Shown one piece after another: positions 11,214-21,229 of a stretch of DNA of 64,000 nt (position 1 is the stretch's first letter; each line of letters opens with the position of its first letter). Origin of the DNA: Telopea speciosissima (lineage: Eukaryota > Streptophyta > Magnoliopsida > Proteales > Proteaceae); the NCBI RefSeq assembly GCF_018873765.1, contig NC_057924.1, forward strand, positions 18,285,542 through 18,349,541, written 5' to 3'. A program made the translations under genes and the position numbers. The notes under the pieces were generated by a model. It saw only the letters and a program-made list of their open reading frames with translations, did not search any database and was not told the origin of the DNA.

Positions 11214-11986
11214 TCAATGAGAGACCTTAAACCTAGTAATCTTATAGCGAGTAAATCCTGACTCCAAGAAAAGCTTCTCCCATTCTTTCTCGGTCCTTTC
11301 TTTTCCATCATTCATAGTCATCATTAACATTTCAAAGAAGAGCTGGGTTTCTGTTGACTTATGCTTTACCTTCCTATCTTCAACCACCATGTCTATGATG
11401 ATCACCTTCCCCGAGTTTCCTTTCATGTCCCCTCTTGAGATCGCTTCTTTGCATCCCTTCAACATCTTTATGCATTGCTCATCATTCCAGTCATGTAGAA
11501 TCCACTGTGATCATGTCAAAGTCCATATAAATTGAGTGAGGAACCACTTAAACATCTTTGCTTTGCCATCAAAATAAGAAAAAAAAAGAAAAAATAAAAC
11601 ATAAAAAGAAGAGGGAATTCATTTGCCTTGAGCAAAATTGCATCTGCATGAGGGGTGGATTCAAACATGTCACCTGCAATATAATTTAGGTTCTCATTGC
11701 CTTCCAAAGTAGCAACCACATGTTGTAGGTCAAACACTGAACATTTCAAGCTTGGGAAGGTTTCAGGAATGGTCTTAGCCACAGTTCCTGTCCCACCTCC
11801 TACATCAATCAATGACTTTAACCCTTCAAACACAACTTTGCACTCTTTAACAACCACACTCATCACCAGTCTAGCATCGCCTGCCATTGCTTCGTTAATG
11901 AATTTGTTGAACTCAATGTCTTCGCCTGCATACTCCCACAAGTTCCTTCCATGTGCGGTCTCGAATGCATGGAGATCATCCCCCTG
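11214..11986 (-). pseudogene. OMT2: O-methyltransferase 3' half, cut by Copia-1
   Basis: Exon 2 spans 11214-11504 and begins with the conserved WILHDWNDEQC. The exon 1 fragment is 11627-11986, with LIDVGGGTGTVAK and FDLQHVV. The exon 1 end has a weakened donor (GCAAAT). Near 11227-11242 about 8 bp are missing relative to OMT4, which shifts the frame: the protein would end ITRFKVSH instead of the family's PLLGLRSLIEVYP, and the normal stop is also lost in the old frame. Copia-1 is inserted at 11987, and the N-terminal half of the gene beyond it is mostly deleted. The copy is certainly non-functional. Confidence 0.9.
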
Positions 11987-12216
11987 TATCAATGCACATG
12001 CAATAGTGCCGCCCAAGCAATCCATGACTGGAAACTCTTCTCTTGTAAAGCAACCATATTACATGCAATATTAGATTTGATCACATGTGATATGGGTGCA
12101 GCTTTCTAATCTTCTCTTTCCTATTAAATATGATTCTCAAAGATCACACTATTGTAATATATTTAAACTCCACTTGTGGAGATCAATCAATTAAGGGATT
12201 ACACTATTACTCAACA
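11987..12216 (+). repeat. Copia-1 5' LTR
   Basis: It ends TACTCAACA directly before the primer-binding site. Positions 12025-12216 match the 3' LTR (16430-16614), with small differences. A poly(A)-signal-like AATATATTTAAAC stretch lies in the second half. Confidence 0.85.
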
Positions 12217-12230
12217 TGGTATACGGAGCC
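12217..12230 (+). promoter_or_regulatory. Copia-1 primer-binding site
   Basis: TGGTATACGGAGCC is close to the initiator-methionine tRNA complement TGGTATCAGAGC used by most plant Copia elements. It begins immediately after the 5' LTR. Confidence 0.75.
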
Positions 12231-12312
12231 TAAAGCTCCAACGAGCATACACTCTTCTCTTCATTTTTTTTATTTTTTGATTCTGCTCCACCGAGCTTTC
12301 CATCCTTCCACA

Positions 12313-14692
12313 ATGGGTGGCACCAACAGCATCACCGCCACCCCATCCAACACGCTTACTTCCACTCTCTCTTGTCCACTCACCTTCCCATCCGCCCAAC
12401 ACTTCCTCTCCATCAAGCTTAATGCCACTAACTTCCTTTTTTGGAAGAAACAACTTGTTCCCTTCTTAAAGGGTCAAGGGCTTTCTGGTTTTTTCGATGG
12501 CTCCAATCCACAACCTGGTGATCCTATTGCTGCTGCTGCCTGGCAGAAACAAGTTGCCCAACTTGTTAGCCTTCTTGTGGCCTCTCCCTTTGAAGACTTG
12601 GTTCCTCTTCTACTAGACAAAGAAACAAGCCATGAATGTTTGACTACCCTTCATGAAGCATACAGTTCCGCCTCCTCAACTAGACCAATGTCTTTCCATC
12701 TAGACATGCAGAACTTCCGTCAAAAACTTGATGAGTCGGTCACATCTCTTCTCCGTCGTGCAAAAGCTATTGCAGATGAACTTGCTGCATCTAACAATGC
12801 TCTCAAACCTACTGAGTTTAATCTTCATGTTTTAGGGGCCCTATGCGACGATCTTCAGGACGTGGTTTCTGGCATCCTAAATCGCCCCACTCCTCCCTCA
12901 TACATTGAACTTCATGGTCTTCTCATTAGCCATGAAAGCATGCACACTTTTCGCAAATTCTCCGTTATTGAAGCAGCTCCCTCTTCAACTCCTTCTACTA
13001 ACACCGTTCAACGGTCCCCCTCCTCTCTTGGTGAATCTGGCCCTTCCTCTGGTCGTGGTTCTCAATGGGGGCATGGGGGCGCGGCAGATTTGGACATGGT
13101 CGTGGTGGACGGTTTGGCCAGTATGGTGGTCGTGGTTTCCAGTGGTGCTCCTGCTGCAATCGTAACAATCACTTTACTGCTACATGCTTTTATTTCCCTC
13201 AACACCCCTATTCCCCCCAACCCTCTTACCAACCTAATGCCAATTTTTCTCAATCCTACTATCCAATTCAACCCCACGCATACCCCAATCCCAATCCAGT
13301 ACTTCTTCCCAACTCCCATCCATCCACCGCCCTTACCTGGTACCTTGACACGGGCGCCTCACATCATATAACCCTTGACCTCAACTCTATGTCATCCTAT
13401 GAAGAATATTCTGGTAATGATCAAGTGCATGTAGGCAATGGTAAGGGACTGCCAATTTCACATATTGGTAGTAGCTCTATCTCTTCCCCCCTCCCTTCTC
13501 TTTCATTTGCATTGTCCAATATTTTACATGTCCCATCTATTTCTAAGAATTTGCTTTCTGTTCAAAAGTTTGCCAAAGATAATAATGTATTCTTTGAATT
13601 CCGTCCCTCTTATTTTCTTGTGAAGGATCAGGTCACTAAGTCAACAGTGCTGTCCGGACCGAGTAATGGCGGACTCTACACCCTTTCCTCTATTTCATCT
13701 CCTTCGGTTTCTGTAGCCGGTGCACCACTCTTGATGGCTGGCATAGCCGTTTGGGACGTCCAAATGAACACCTTCTTCGCCATATGTTGAAGTCTAGTAA
13801 TTTGTCATATTGGTCTTCCCGTTTGCCAGTCTTGTCAATTGTGAAAGTCTAGCCGATTTAACTTATAGTGATGTTTGGGGTCCCTTTGCTACCCCCTCTT
13901 TATTTGGACATTGTTTTTATGTAATTTTTATGGATGATCATAGTAAGTATATTTGGTTTTACCCATTATTACATAAATCTGACGTGTTCTCTACTTTTGT
14001 CCAATTCCAAGCTCTGTCTGAAAGCCATTTTTCCAAGAAAATTAAATCTGTCCATACTGATTGGGTGGAGAATTTCGTTCTCTTCCCCAATATTTTCAAA
14101 AACTTGGAATTATGCATCGGATTGCTACCCCCCCACCCATGAGCAACAAGGGGCTGTTGAGCGTTGTCATTGCCATATCACTGAAATTAGCCTTACTCTT
14201 CTTGCTCATGGGTCTGTACCTATGTCTTACTGGCACTTTGCCTTTGAGGCTGCTGTGTTCCTCATTAACAAAATGCCTTCCAAGGTTTCTGGTGGCTTCT
14301 CCCCTTTTCAGATGGTTCACAACAAACCACCTAACTATTCCTTTCTTTGCGTGTTTGGTTGTCTGTGTTGTCCCTTCCTTCGTCCCTACAATTGTCATAA
14401 AATGGAATTTCGGTCACAACCGTGCATGTTTCTCAGCTACAGCCCCTCTCACTCTGCCTATCGTTGTCTTGATCTCAAAAATAATAGATTGTATATTGCC
14501 CTGTGCGTTTTGATGAATCACTGTTCCCTTTCTCTTATTTGCTTGTCGTGCGTACCCCAGTACCAACCTCATCTCTCCCATCTCCCTGGGCCGTTACCTT
14601 TATTCGGCCTCCACCACCCACAACCTACCCTACCTCTATTTTGGTGCCTTCTAGAGTTCATTCCCCTAGTCTGGTTTTACCCTCTCCTATAG
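12313..14692 (+). pseudogene. Copia-1 gag, protease and integrase
   Basis: The start is ATG at 12313 (MGGTNS). The gag region runs to about 13070, where the frame shifts. The next frame carries a zinc knuckle of the form C-X2-C-X4-H-X4-C (CSCCNRNNH...C) and the aspartic protease site WYLDTGASHH near 13340-13370. A second break near 13740 interrupts the pre-integrase region. The integrase core is split again near 14070, with SVHTD in one frame and GGEF in the next, then EQQGAVERCH and WHFAFEAAVFLINKMP downstream. The polyprotein is not translatable as one chain. Confidence 0.85.
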
Positions 14693-14947
14693 GGTCATCT
14701 CCGTCTTCGTCTCCTATTCCCCTAGCCACATCCCTTACCAGTCCTACAAGCACTACATCTTCACCTGTTATTCGGACTCGTTCGGTTTGTGATTTATATC
14801 AGGTTGCCCCAACACCCATCTCAGCTCCCACCAATTCTATTTCTGACCCACCTGTCCCCTCACCCACTACAGCCCTACCACGACATCCCATGGTTTTCCA
14901 CCCATGTACCAAACCACCAACTGCCCTAACCACGACTACTATTACTA

Positions 14948-16432
14948 TTGAGCCTACTTGTTTTTCGCAGGCCTCAAAGCACTATGAATGGCGCTACGAT
15001 GAGTGTGGAATTTAATGCCTTGGTTCGTAATGGTACGTGGTTCCTTGTTCCACGGTCTTCTTCCATGACCAATATTGTTGGTTGTAAATGGGTGTACCGC
15101 ATCAAAAGAAAGGCTGATGGTTCTCTAGAGCGCTATAAGGCTTGCCTTATTGCAAAAGGCTTCCATCAGCTCTATGGCCTCAATTACAATGATACATTCA
15201 GTCCAGTGGTTAAGCCTACCACCATTCGTTTTGTTTTGACCATTGCAATCTCTCAAGGGTGGCAGGTGCGGCAACTAGATGTACACAATGCATTCCTTCA
15301 TGGCTTCCTGACCGAAGAAGTCTATATGTCTCAACCACCAGGCTTTGAGGACAGCAATCATCCAGATCATGTATGTCGCCTCCATAAATCACTCTATGGG
15401 TTGAAACAAGCACCACGTGCCTGGTTTCATCATTTATCGCACTTTCTTCTTCAATTGAGATTCCTTGCCAATAAGACGGATCCCTCCTTGTTTATTCTCA
15501 GGGCTGGTTCTCATGTGGTTTATGTTCTGGTATATATTGATGATATACTGGTAACCAGTAGTGACTCCAAGCAGGTTTCTCTCCTTCTTCAGCGCCTTGT
15601 AGCCGAATTTTCCATTAAGGATCTTGGTGATCTTCACTTTTTCTTAGGCATTGAGGCCACTCGCCACAAAAATGGTTTGTTATTGTCTCAACCCAGATAT
15701 ATTCGGGATCTTCTAAACAAGGCTAGCATGTTTGACTATAAGCCAGTTCAAACACCCATGGCCACCATTGCTTTGGGTACTGATTCAAGGGGTGCACCAC
15801 ATCCAGATCCTACCCAGTATCGATCCATCATTGGGGTTCGACAGTATGTTACGCTGACAAGACCTTATATCTCTTTTTTGGTCAATTGTGTGTGCCAGTT
15901 TATGGAATCTCCAACTGATGCTCATTGGACCATGGTCAAGCGCATTCTCAAGTATCTCCATGCCACCATTGATCATGGATTACATATTTCTTGGTCCACA
16001 TCTCACACACTTCAAGCATTCTCTGACGCGGACTGGGCTGGCAGTGGTTCAGACCGATGCTCAACTGACAATAATGCAATTTTCTTGGGGCCCAACCTTA
16101 TATCTTGGTCATCGCATAAACAAAAAATAGTTGCTCGCTGGTCGACCGAATCTGAATATAAGGCGCTTGCTGATGTGTCTGTTGAATTGATTTGGCTTGA
16201 ATCTCTATTTCGCAAACTTGGTCATCCTCTTCCTAGTCCACCAGTTTTGTGGTGTGATAACATTGGGGCCATGTATCATTCGGCTAATCCAGTTTTCCAT
16301 GCTAGAACAAAGCATGTGGAAATTGACTTTCATTTTGTCCGTGAACGGGTTGCCCAATACCAACTGTCTGTTCAATTTATTTCAACCAAAGATCTGATCT
16401 TTGACATCCTCACTAAACCTCTTGGCACGTGA
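14948..16432 (+). pseudogene. Copia-1 reverse transcriptase and RNase H
   Basis: This is one long open frame. The reverse transcriptase begins around VEFNALVRNGTW and includes KWVYRIKRKADGS, QLDVHNAFLHG, KSLYGLKQAPRAW and the catalytic YIDDIL. RNase H follows, with FSDADWAG, STESEYKAL, LWCDN and KHVEIDFHFVRE. It ends at DILTKPLGT, short of the usual Copia C-terminus, because the end of the coding region, the polypurine tract and the first 38 bp of the 3' LTR are deleted. The polymerase and RNase H motifs themselves look intact. Confidence 0.9.
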
Positions 16433-16614
16433 CTCTTCCCTTGTAAAGCAACCATATCACATGCAATATTAGATTTGATCACATGTGATATGGGTGCTGC
16501 TCTCTAATCTTGTCTTTCTTATTATATGTGATTCTCTAAGATCACACTATTGTAATATATTTAAACTCCACGTTTGGAGATCAAACAATTAAGGGATTAC
16601 AATATTACTCAACA
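16430..16614 (+). repeat. Copia-1 3' LTR, truncated at its 5' end
   Basis: It matches 12025-12216 and ends CAACA next to the CCCTG target duplication. The first 38 bp of the LTR and the polypurine tract are absent. The join shows the short shared sequence TGACT, consistent with a small deletion at microhomology. Confidence 0.85.
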
Positions 16615-16742
16615 CCCTGGAACCATGCACAAAGGAAATTCCAAGCATTGCTCGCAAGAAGGGTGACATACTGCAATTATCCTTAAGGAGAAGCCTAGAA
16701 GGGTGAAATACTGGAATTATCCTAGAGAGAGAATTCACTTGC
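16615..16742 (-). pseudogene. OMT2 remnant joined to OMT3 intron
   Basis: After the Copia-1 target duplication the OMT sequence continues (GGAACCATGCAC...GGAAATTCC), then loses about 20 bp. It carries a partial repeat of the block GGGTGA(C/A)ATACTG...AATTATCC and then joins sequence ending GAGAATTCACTTGCC, which is the start of the OMT3 intron. The N-terminal part of OMT2 and exon 2 of OMT3 are both missing, as expected from one deletion between neighbouring copies. Confidence 0.75.
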
Positions 16743-17534
16743 CTTGAGTAGAACTGCATCTGCATGAGGGATTGACTCAAACATGTCACCTGCAATATAA
16801 TTTAGGTTCTCATTGCCTTCCAAAGTAGAAACCACATGTGGTAGGTCAAACACTGAACATTTCAAGCTTGGGAAGGTTTCAGCAATGGTCTTAGCCACAA
16901 TTCCAGTGCCACCTCCTACATCAATCAATGACTTTAACCCTTCAAACACAACCTTACACTCTGTAACAACCACACTCATCACCAATCTAGCATCGCTTGC
17001 CATTGCTTCGTTGAAGAATTTGTTGAACTCAATGTCTTCTCCTGCATACTCCCATAACTTCCTTCCATGTGCGGTCTCAAATGGATTAAGACCATCCCCC
17101 TGGAACCAAGCACCAAGGAAATTCCAAGGTGTCACCAATATCGGATCAAGCATTGCTAGCACGAAGGGTGACAAACTCTTGGAATTATCCTTAAGGAGAA
17201 GCCTAGAAGAAGGTGTGAGCACATACCCTTCTTCTTCTTCTTCCTGATATTTGCAGACTTCTCGAGTTGCAAAGAAACAAGAGTGCACCAATAAGCGCAT
17301 GAGGCAAAACAGACAAGCAGTCTTGGTCTTTGGGATGGCAAGCTTCATGACCAGTTCAGAGAGGGTGATGGGTTGGTGATGGTTGTGAACAATGTCTGGT
17401 ATACCTAGCTGAACTGCACATCCAAGTGAATAAGAGTTTATGAAGCCAAATATATGGTTCCATATATGAGCTTGAGCATGGAACAACTCCTCCCCACTCT
17501 CTTTCTCAATGAGATCCATTGATTTTCTCACCAT
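16743..17534 (-). pseudogene. OMT3: O-methyltransferase exon 1 only
   Basis: This is an intact exon 1 of 264 codons from an upstream ATG (17534, MVRKSMDLIEK), or 259 codons from the ATG at 17519 used by the other copies. It contains the dimerisation region, LIDVGGGTGIVA, FDLPHVV, GDMFE and VLLK, followed by the GC donor. No exon 2 follows within the next kilobase: the sequence passes directly into OMT2 debris. Without exon 2 the protein would lack the catalytic His and Glu residues. The upstream ATG is specific to this copy; OMT4 and OMT5 have ATA or GTG codons there. Confidence 0.9.
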
Positions 17535-17601
17535 TTGAAGAAATCTCTCAGCTCTTACTCAAATCTAGGTTATGTTGAGAGGTGAGACTGATGCTATATA
17601 C

Positions 17602-17608
17602 ATTTATA
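17602..17608 (-). promoter_or_regulatory. TATA box of OMT3
   Basis: TATAAAT on the minus strand lies about 70 bp upstream of the start codon, in a context identical to the OMT4 promoter. Confidence 0.6.
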
Positions 17609-17836
17609 GGAGTTCAAAGTTGAAAAAGGATATGCTCATTTCAAAGATTAATATAATGACAAGGGATGGGAATGTAAAGGAGAAGACCATCTCCGGTACC
17701 CACGTGGGTTAGTTGTCTTGCTTATTCTGATTGGTTAGATCTAATCTTGTAATATAAATACTTGAAGACATAAATGAAATGTGCTTTAAGATTTTGAGCT
17801 TATACAATATATGTCATTCCCTAGAAATATTCAAAC

Positions 17837-18063
17837 TGTTGACCAAATATTGGATTCCCTCCTAAACTTGGGAATCCAATATTTGGTTCTATCCTTCCAC
17901 CTCAGCTCTAGACAAGAATCCACAAAATCATTCAATCAAGGATATATCAATTGTACATACCAAACATAGGATGTGCTATACTTGTAAACTCTCCTCTATA
18001 TATTTTGTAATATTCTATTCATTCAATCAAGGATTATTACAATCAATTATAACATGGTTAATA
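17837..18063 (+). repeat. Copia-2A 5' LTR, 227 bp
   Basis: It starts TGTTGACC and ends GGTTAATA (apparently GGTTAACA mutated), the same length as the Copia-2B 3' LTR. The first 50 bp fold into a perfect 17-bp stem: 17843-17859 pairs with 17870-17886 around a 10-nt loop. The primer-binding site TGATATCATGAGCC follows at 18064. Confidence 0.85.
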
Positions 18064-18351
18064 TGATATCATGAGCCACATTTAGGTTAAAGCTTAAATC
18101 CGATCCTCTCTCCCATCCACTTTCTTCTTCTTCTTTGTTTTTTTTCCCTCCTAAATCTTATTCTCTTCCACCCACTTTCGTCCAGTTTTTTCTCCTAATG
18201 CAATCCTCTCTCCCACCCACTTTCTTCTCTTTTTTTTCTCCACTAAATAATATCCTCTCCCACTTCATTCTCTTTTTATTTCCCAAGCCACCCACGCTCT
18301 CCCCATTGCCCACCATCTCCTTTCTCTTCATCCTTTCTCCATCCCTTCCCA

Positions 18352-19927
18352 ATGCGAGACCAATCTCCACCTAATGGAACACTCACTGCCCTCACCCCCA
18401 CCACTATTCTCTCCACCCCATCTTCCACTTCCACCCACCATCTCCTTTCTCTCAAATTAACACCCACAAACTACCTTCTTTGGAGGACTCAACTAGAGCC
18501 CTTTCTTCAAGGGCAGAACTTATATGGCTATGTAGATGGATCCCTTGTCCCACGGACATTGCTGCTGCTATGGCGCCAACAACATGCCTTGCTCCGCTCT
18601 TTACTAAGTGTCTCTCTCTCTGAGGAGGTGGTTCCATTGGCCATAGGCACACCAATAAGCCATGCTCTTTGGGATGCCCTCCACACAGCTTTTGGATCAA
18701 CTTCTCAGACCTGCCTTATGGCGCTTCATATCAGTCTCAAAGACTCTGTGCAACAACCAGATGAAAGTGTTTCTGTTTTCCTTCGCCGCATGAAAGCTCT
18801 AGCGGATGAACTTGCTGCCGCCGATCAACCGATCTCTATTGACAATTTTAATGTCCATGTTTATCGTGCTTTGAAGATGGAATTGAAGGACATTGTCCCC
18901 TCTACTCACACAAACTGAACCTCTACCATTCATTGAGCTTCATTCATTGCTCCTTAGCCATGAGTTCTTAAAGAACTCTTCTCTTCATCAGCCCACATCT
19001 ATGACACCAAATGCTGCTGTTTCCAGTGCACACATGACAACCAAAGATAACCCAGACACTCAACCCCCTTCTTTCGGCCACGGGACTTCACTTGGCCGAT
19101 GGGGGAGTGGTTCTGGCCATTTTCAAAGGGGGCGGGGTCAAGGCTGCCAGTGGTCCTCTCATTGTCATTGCAACAATCATTCGGATGCCACATGTTACTA
19201 TCGTCCAAGGGGACCCCCTGCTGCCCATTACACCTCCCCCAATCCCTTCCTTCACAACCCGTTCCGCCCCCCACCCCTCCCTACCATGGAACCACCCCAC
19301 CTCTCCTTCCCACCCTCTCCTACCCCCATCCGCGGCCTTAACTTGGTACCCCGATACGGGGGCAACCCACCATGTTACGCCGAACATTTACTCCCTTGTC
19401 AACTATGACTCTTATGGTGGTAATGAGTAGCTCTTTGTAGGTAATGGTAAGGGGCTGCCGATCTCTAACATCGGTTCCTCCACAATCACTTCTCCCTCCT
19501 TTTCTATTTCATTTCATTTGATTGATGTGTTGCATGGTCCTTGCATTTCTAAACCCCTCCTTTCTGTTCAAAAATTTGCGAAGGATAATAATGCATTTTT
19601 TGAGTTTTACCCCTCTTTCTTTCTTGTGATGGATCGAAAAACCAAGGAGATTCTTCTATCCGGCCCGAGTAAAGATGGATTGTATGTCTTTTTCCCGCCT
19701 TCTTCTCAAATTAGTGCCAATATCTCTGCGGGAACAACATTGGATGGGTGGCATAGCCGACTGGGTCATCCCCATAAAAACCTACTTCATCGCATGATTC
19801 GCATAAATAAATTGTCTTGTAATAATAAATCCCTATCCCCCCTTTGCAAGGCATGTCAATTCGGGAAATCTTGTCGTTTACATTTACCCCTTTCTCCCTC
19901 TCGTAGTTTATTTCCACTTGAACTCGA
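18352..19927 (+). pseudogene. Copia-2A gag, protease and partial integrase
   Basis: Gag opens at ATG 18352 (MRDQSPPNG) and reads to about 18895, including TPTNYLLWRTQLEPFL and DESVSVFLRRMKALADEL. Frame changes follow near 18900 and 19090. The protease site WYPDTGATHH lies at about 19350-19380. After a stop near 19430 the pre-integrase region appears as GWHSRLGHPHKNLLHRM and CKACQFGKS. The element is truncated before the integrase catalytic core. Confidence 0.85.
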
Positions 19928-20335
19928 AGTACATATTGGCATCGACACCCGAAGTCCTGAGATAATGACCATATTTCCAAGATGTGGCCTCAAATTATGC
20001 TACAAAATCTACTTCCTTGGTGGAAGTAGATACACAAGTAAGCTTCTTAGATTTCTAAAAAATTACCTCATCAACAAGCAGAAACACATACATAGGTATT
20101 TCAGAAAATTTTTTGTATAGGGTTTCGCTATAAACTTGTAGCGAGAGTTCTTTCTCTGTAATGAAAATTTGAGAGAGACGTGAGGAACGAGCGACTGTAA
20201 CCCTATTCTCCATTGATTGTGAAATAGATCTCATCTCACTATGGACGTTGGCAACCTTGCTGAATCACGTAAATCCTTATGCACATTTTGTGATTGTGTT
20301 TGAATTTTCCTTTACTCTTCTACATTGTGTTAGTG
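19928..20335 (+). repeat. Dispersed repeat and R-element tail (distal flank of OMT3 unit)
   Basis: 19930-20115 resembles 950-1150. 20105-20335 matches the second half of repeat R found upstream of OMT1 (7000-7245) and OMT5 (62700-62920). It is therefore probably what remains of the OMT3 upstream flank after a deletion removed the rest of Copia-2A. Confidence 0.5.
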
Positions 20336-20339
20336 TTCT

Positions 20340-21150
20340 ACACATGTGGTCCCTTTGGCAACTATTGGGGGGGTTTGAGATCATGCAATATATATCAATA
20401 AAATAAAATGGAATCGTCACCTAGGATTAGGAGTAGGGCTTAGGACCCAATGGGGGTAGCCCTATCTACGGAAGTGGAAAGGGTTACATGATTTCATATG
20501 GTCTGCTTAGAGAATTTGGGTAAGTTGTCAGGTTACGAGAGTGGGAAGGAGTTAGGCACCCATCTCGACGGGTAACAATTTGGTTCATCAATCCCAATTA
20601 CATGTGGATTACAAAATCAAACTTAGAGTTTTTGGCTTTCTCCCAATTATAATATTCTCTTCTCTGTCCCCATCCTTTTTTTTTTAAATTGGATCCATCT
20701 AGCCGACCCCATTAAGTTCGGATAAGACTGAGTTTGTTATTTGTTGTTGTACACGATCGTGCATGGTACACTACCATGCATACAGTTAACAGTTGTAGGA
20801 TGGGGGTGATGACAGGTGCATTGTAGATCCTTAACACCCCCCCCCCCCATCCAACGGTTGTGTGACTAGCCGCAGAGAACCTTTTGCCTTTAAAGTATTT
20901 ATAGCCGTCACACTGTTTTCCATAGCAAAAGAAACTTCTAAAAATGGTTTTTTTTTATTTTTTTTTTTATGTCTTTAATATAAAGAGGTTGTTGTTGCTA
21001 TTGGTATCTTTCGTTGTAGATGGTAATGCACGCTATTAAACAAAAGCCCAAACGATTAACAGCTTCTATCACCAACTATAATCAAAGATATTTTACATAA
21101 TTAAAAAAAAAAAAAAAAAGTAACAGCACTAAAATCAGATCCATGCCTTC
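20340..21150. other. Unassigned repeat-like region and OMT4 3' flank
   Basis: 20340-20670 has an LTR-like look but no defined ends. 20930-21200 is OMT unit 3' flank shared with OMT1, OMT2 and OMT5 (for example ATCTTTCGTTGTAGAT and AACAGCTTCTATCACC). No gene is supported. Confidence 0.35.
20688..20755 (+). mobile_element. SINE-like 3' end (Au-type)
   Basis: The sequence TAGCCGACCCCATTAAG, GGATAAG and a terminal TTGTTGTTG-like run match my recollection of the 3' end of plant Au-type SINEs. The tRNA-related 5' part is not evident, so only a 3' fragment is claimed. Confidence 0.4.
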
Positions 21151-21229
21151 AAATATAAAATACTACGAGCCAACAAAACTTCCCAACAAATCCAAGAACA
21201 AAAGCTCGACCACAAATTCATGTGGCTCA

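Larger units (their letters stand above)
11987..16614 (+). mobile_element. Copia-1 LTR retrotransposon inserted in OMT2
   Basis: It is flanked by CCCTG at 11982-11986 and 16615-16619, a 5-bp target duplication within the OMT exon sequence (CCCTGGAACCATGCAC in intact copies). Domain order is gag, zinc knuckle, protease, integrase, reverse transcriptase, RNase H, which is the Ty1/Copia order. It lies opposite to the OMT gene. Multiple frameshifts make it non-autonomous. The 5' edge is ambiguous by two bases: the LTR may begin TGTATC at 11985 rather than at 11987. Confidence 0.9.
17837..19927 (+). mobile_element. Copia-2A, truncated LTR retrotransposon
   Basis: The 5' LTR (17837-18063) is followed by a primer-binding site, gag, protease and the start of integrase, then a break at about 19927. 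The sequence beyond is unrelated to Copia-2B, which continues normally. The host sequence upstream of the LTR (17640-17836) is nearly the same as that upstream of Copia-2B (22575-22768), so both elements descend from one insertion that was later duplicated together with the neighbouring OMT gene. Confidence 0.85.

Noticed and set aside
17843-17886. Hairpin considered as a transcription terminator or MITE
   Set aside because: It is present at the same place in all three Copia-2 LTRs and lacks its own target duplication, so it is part of the LTR.
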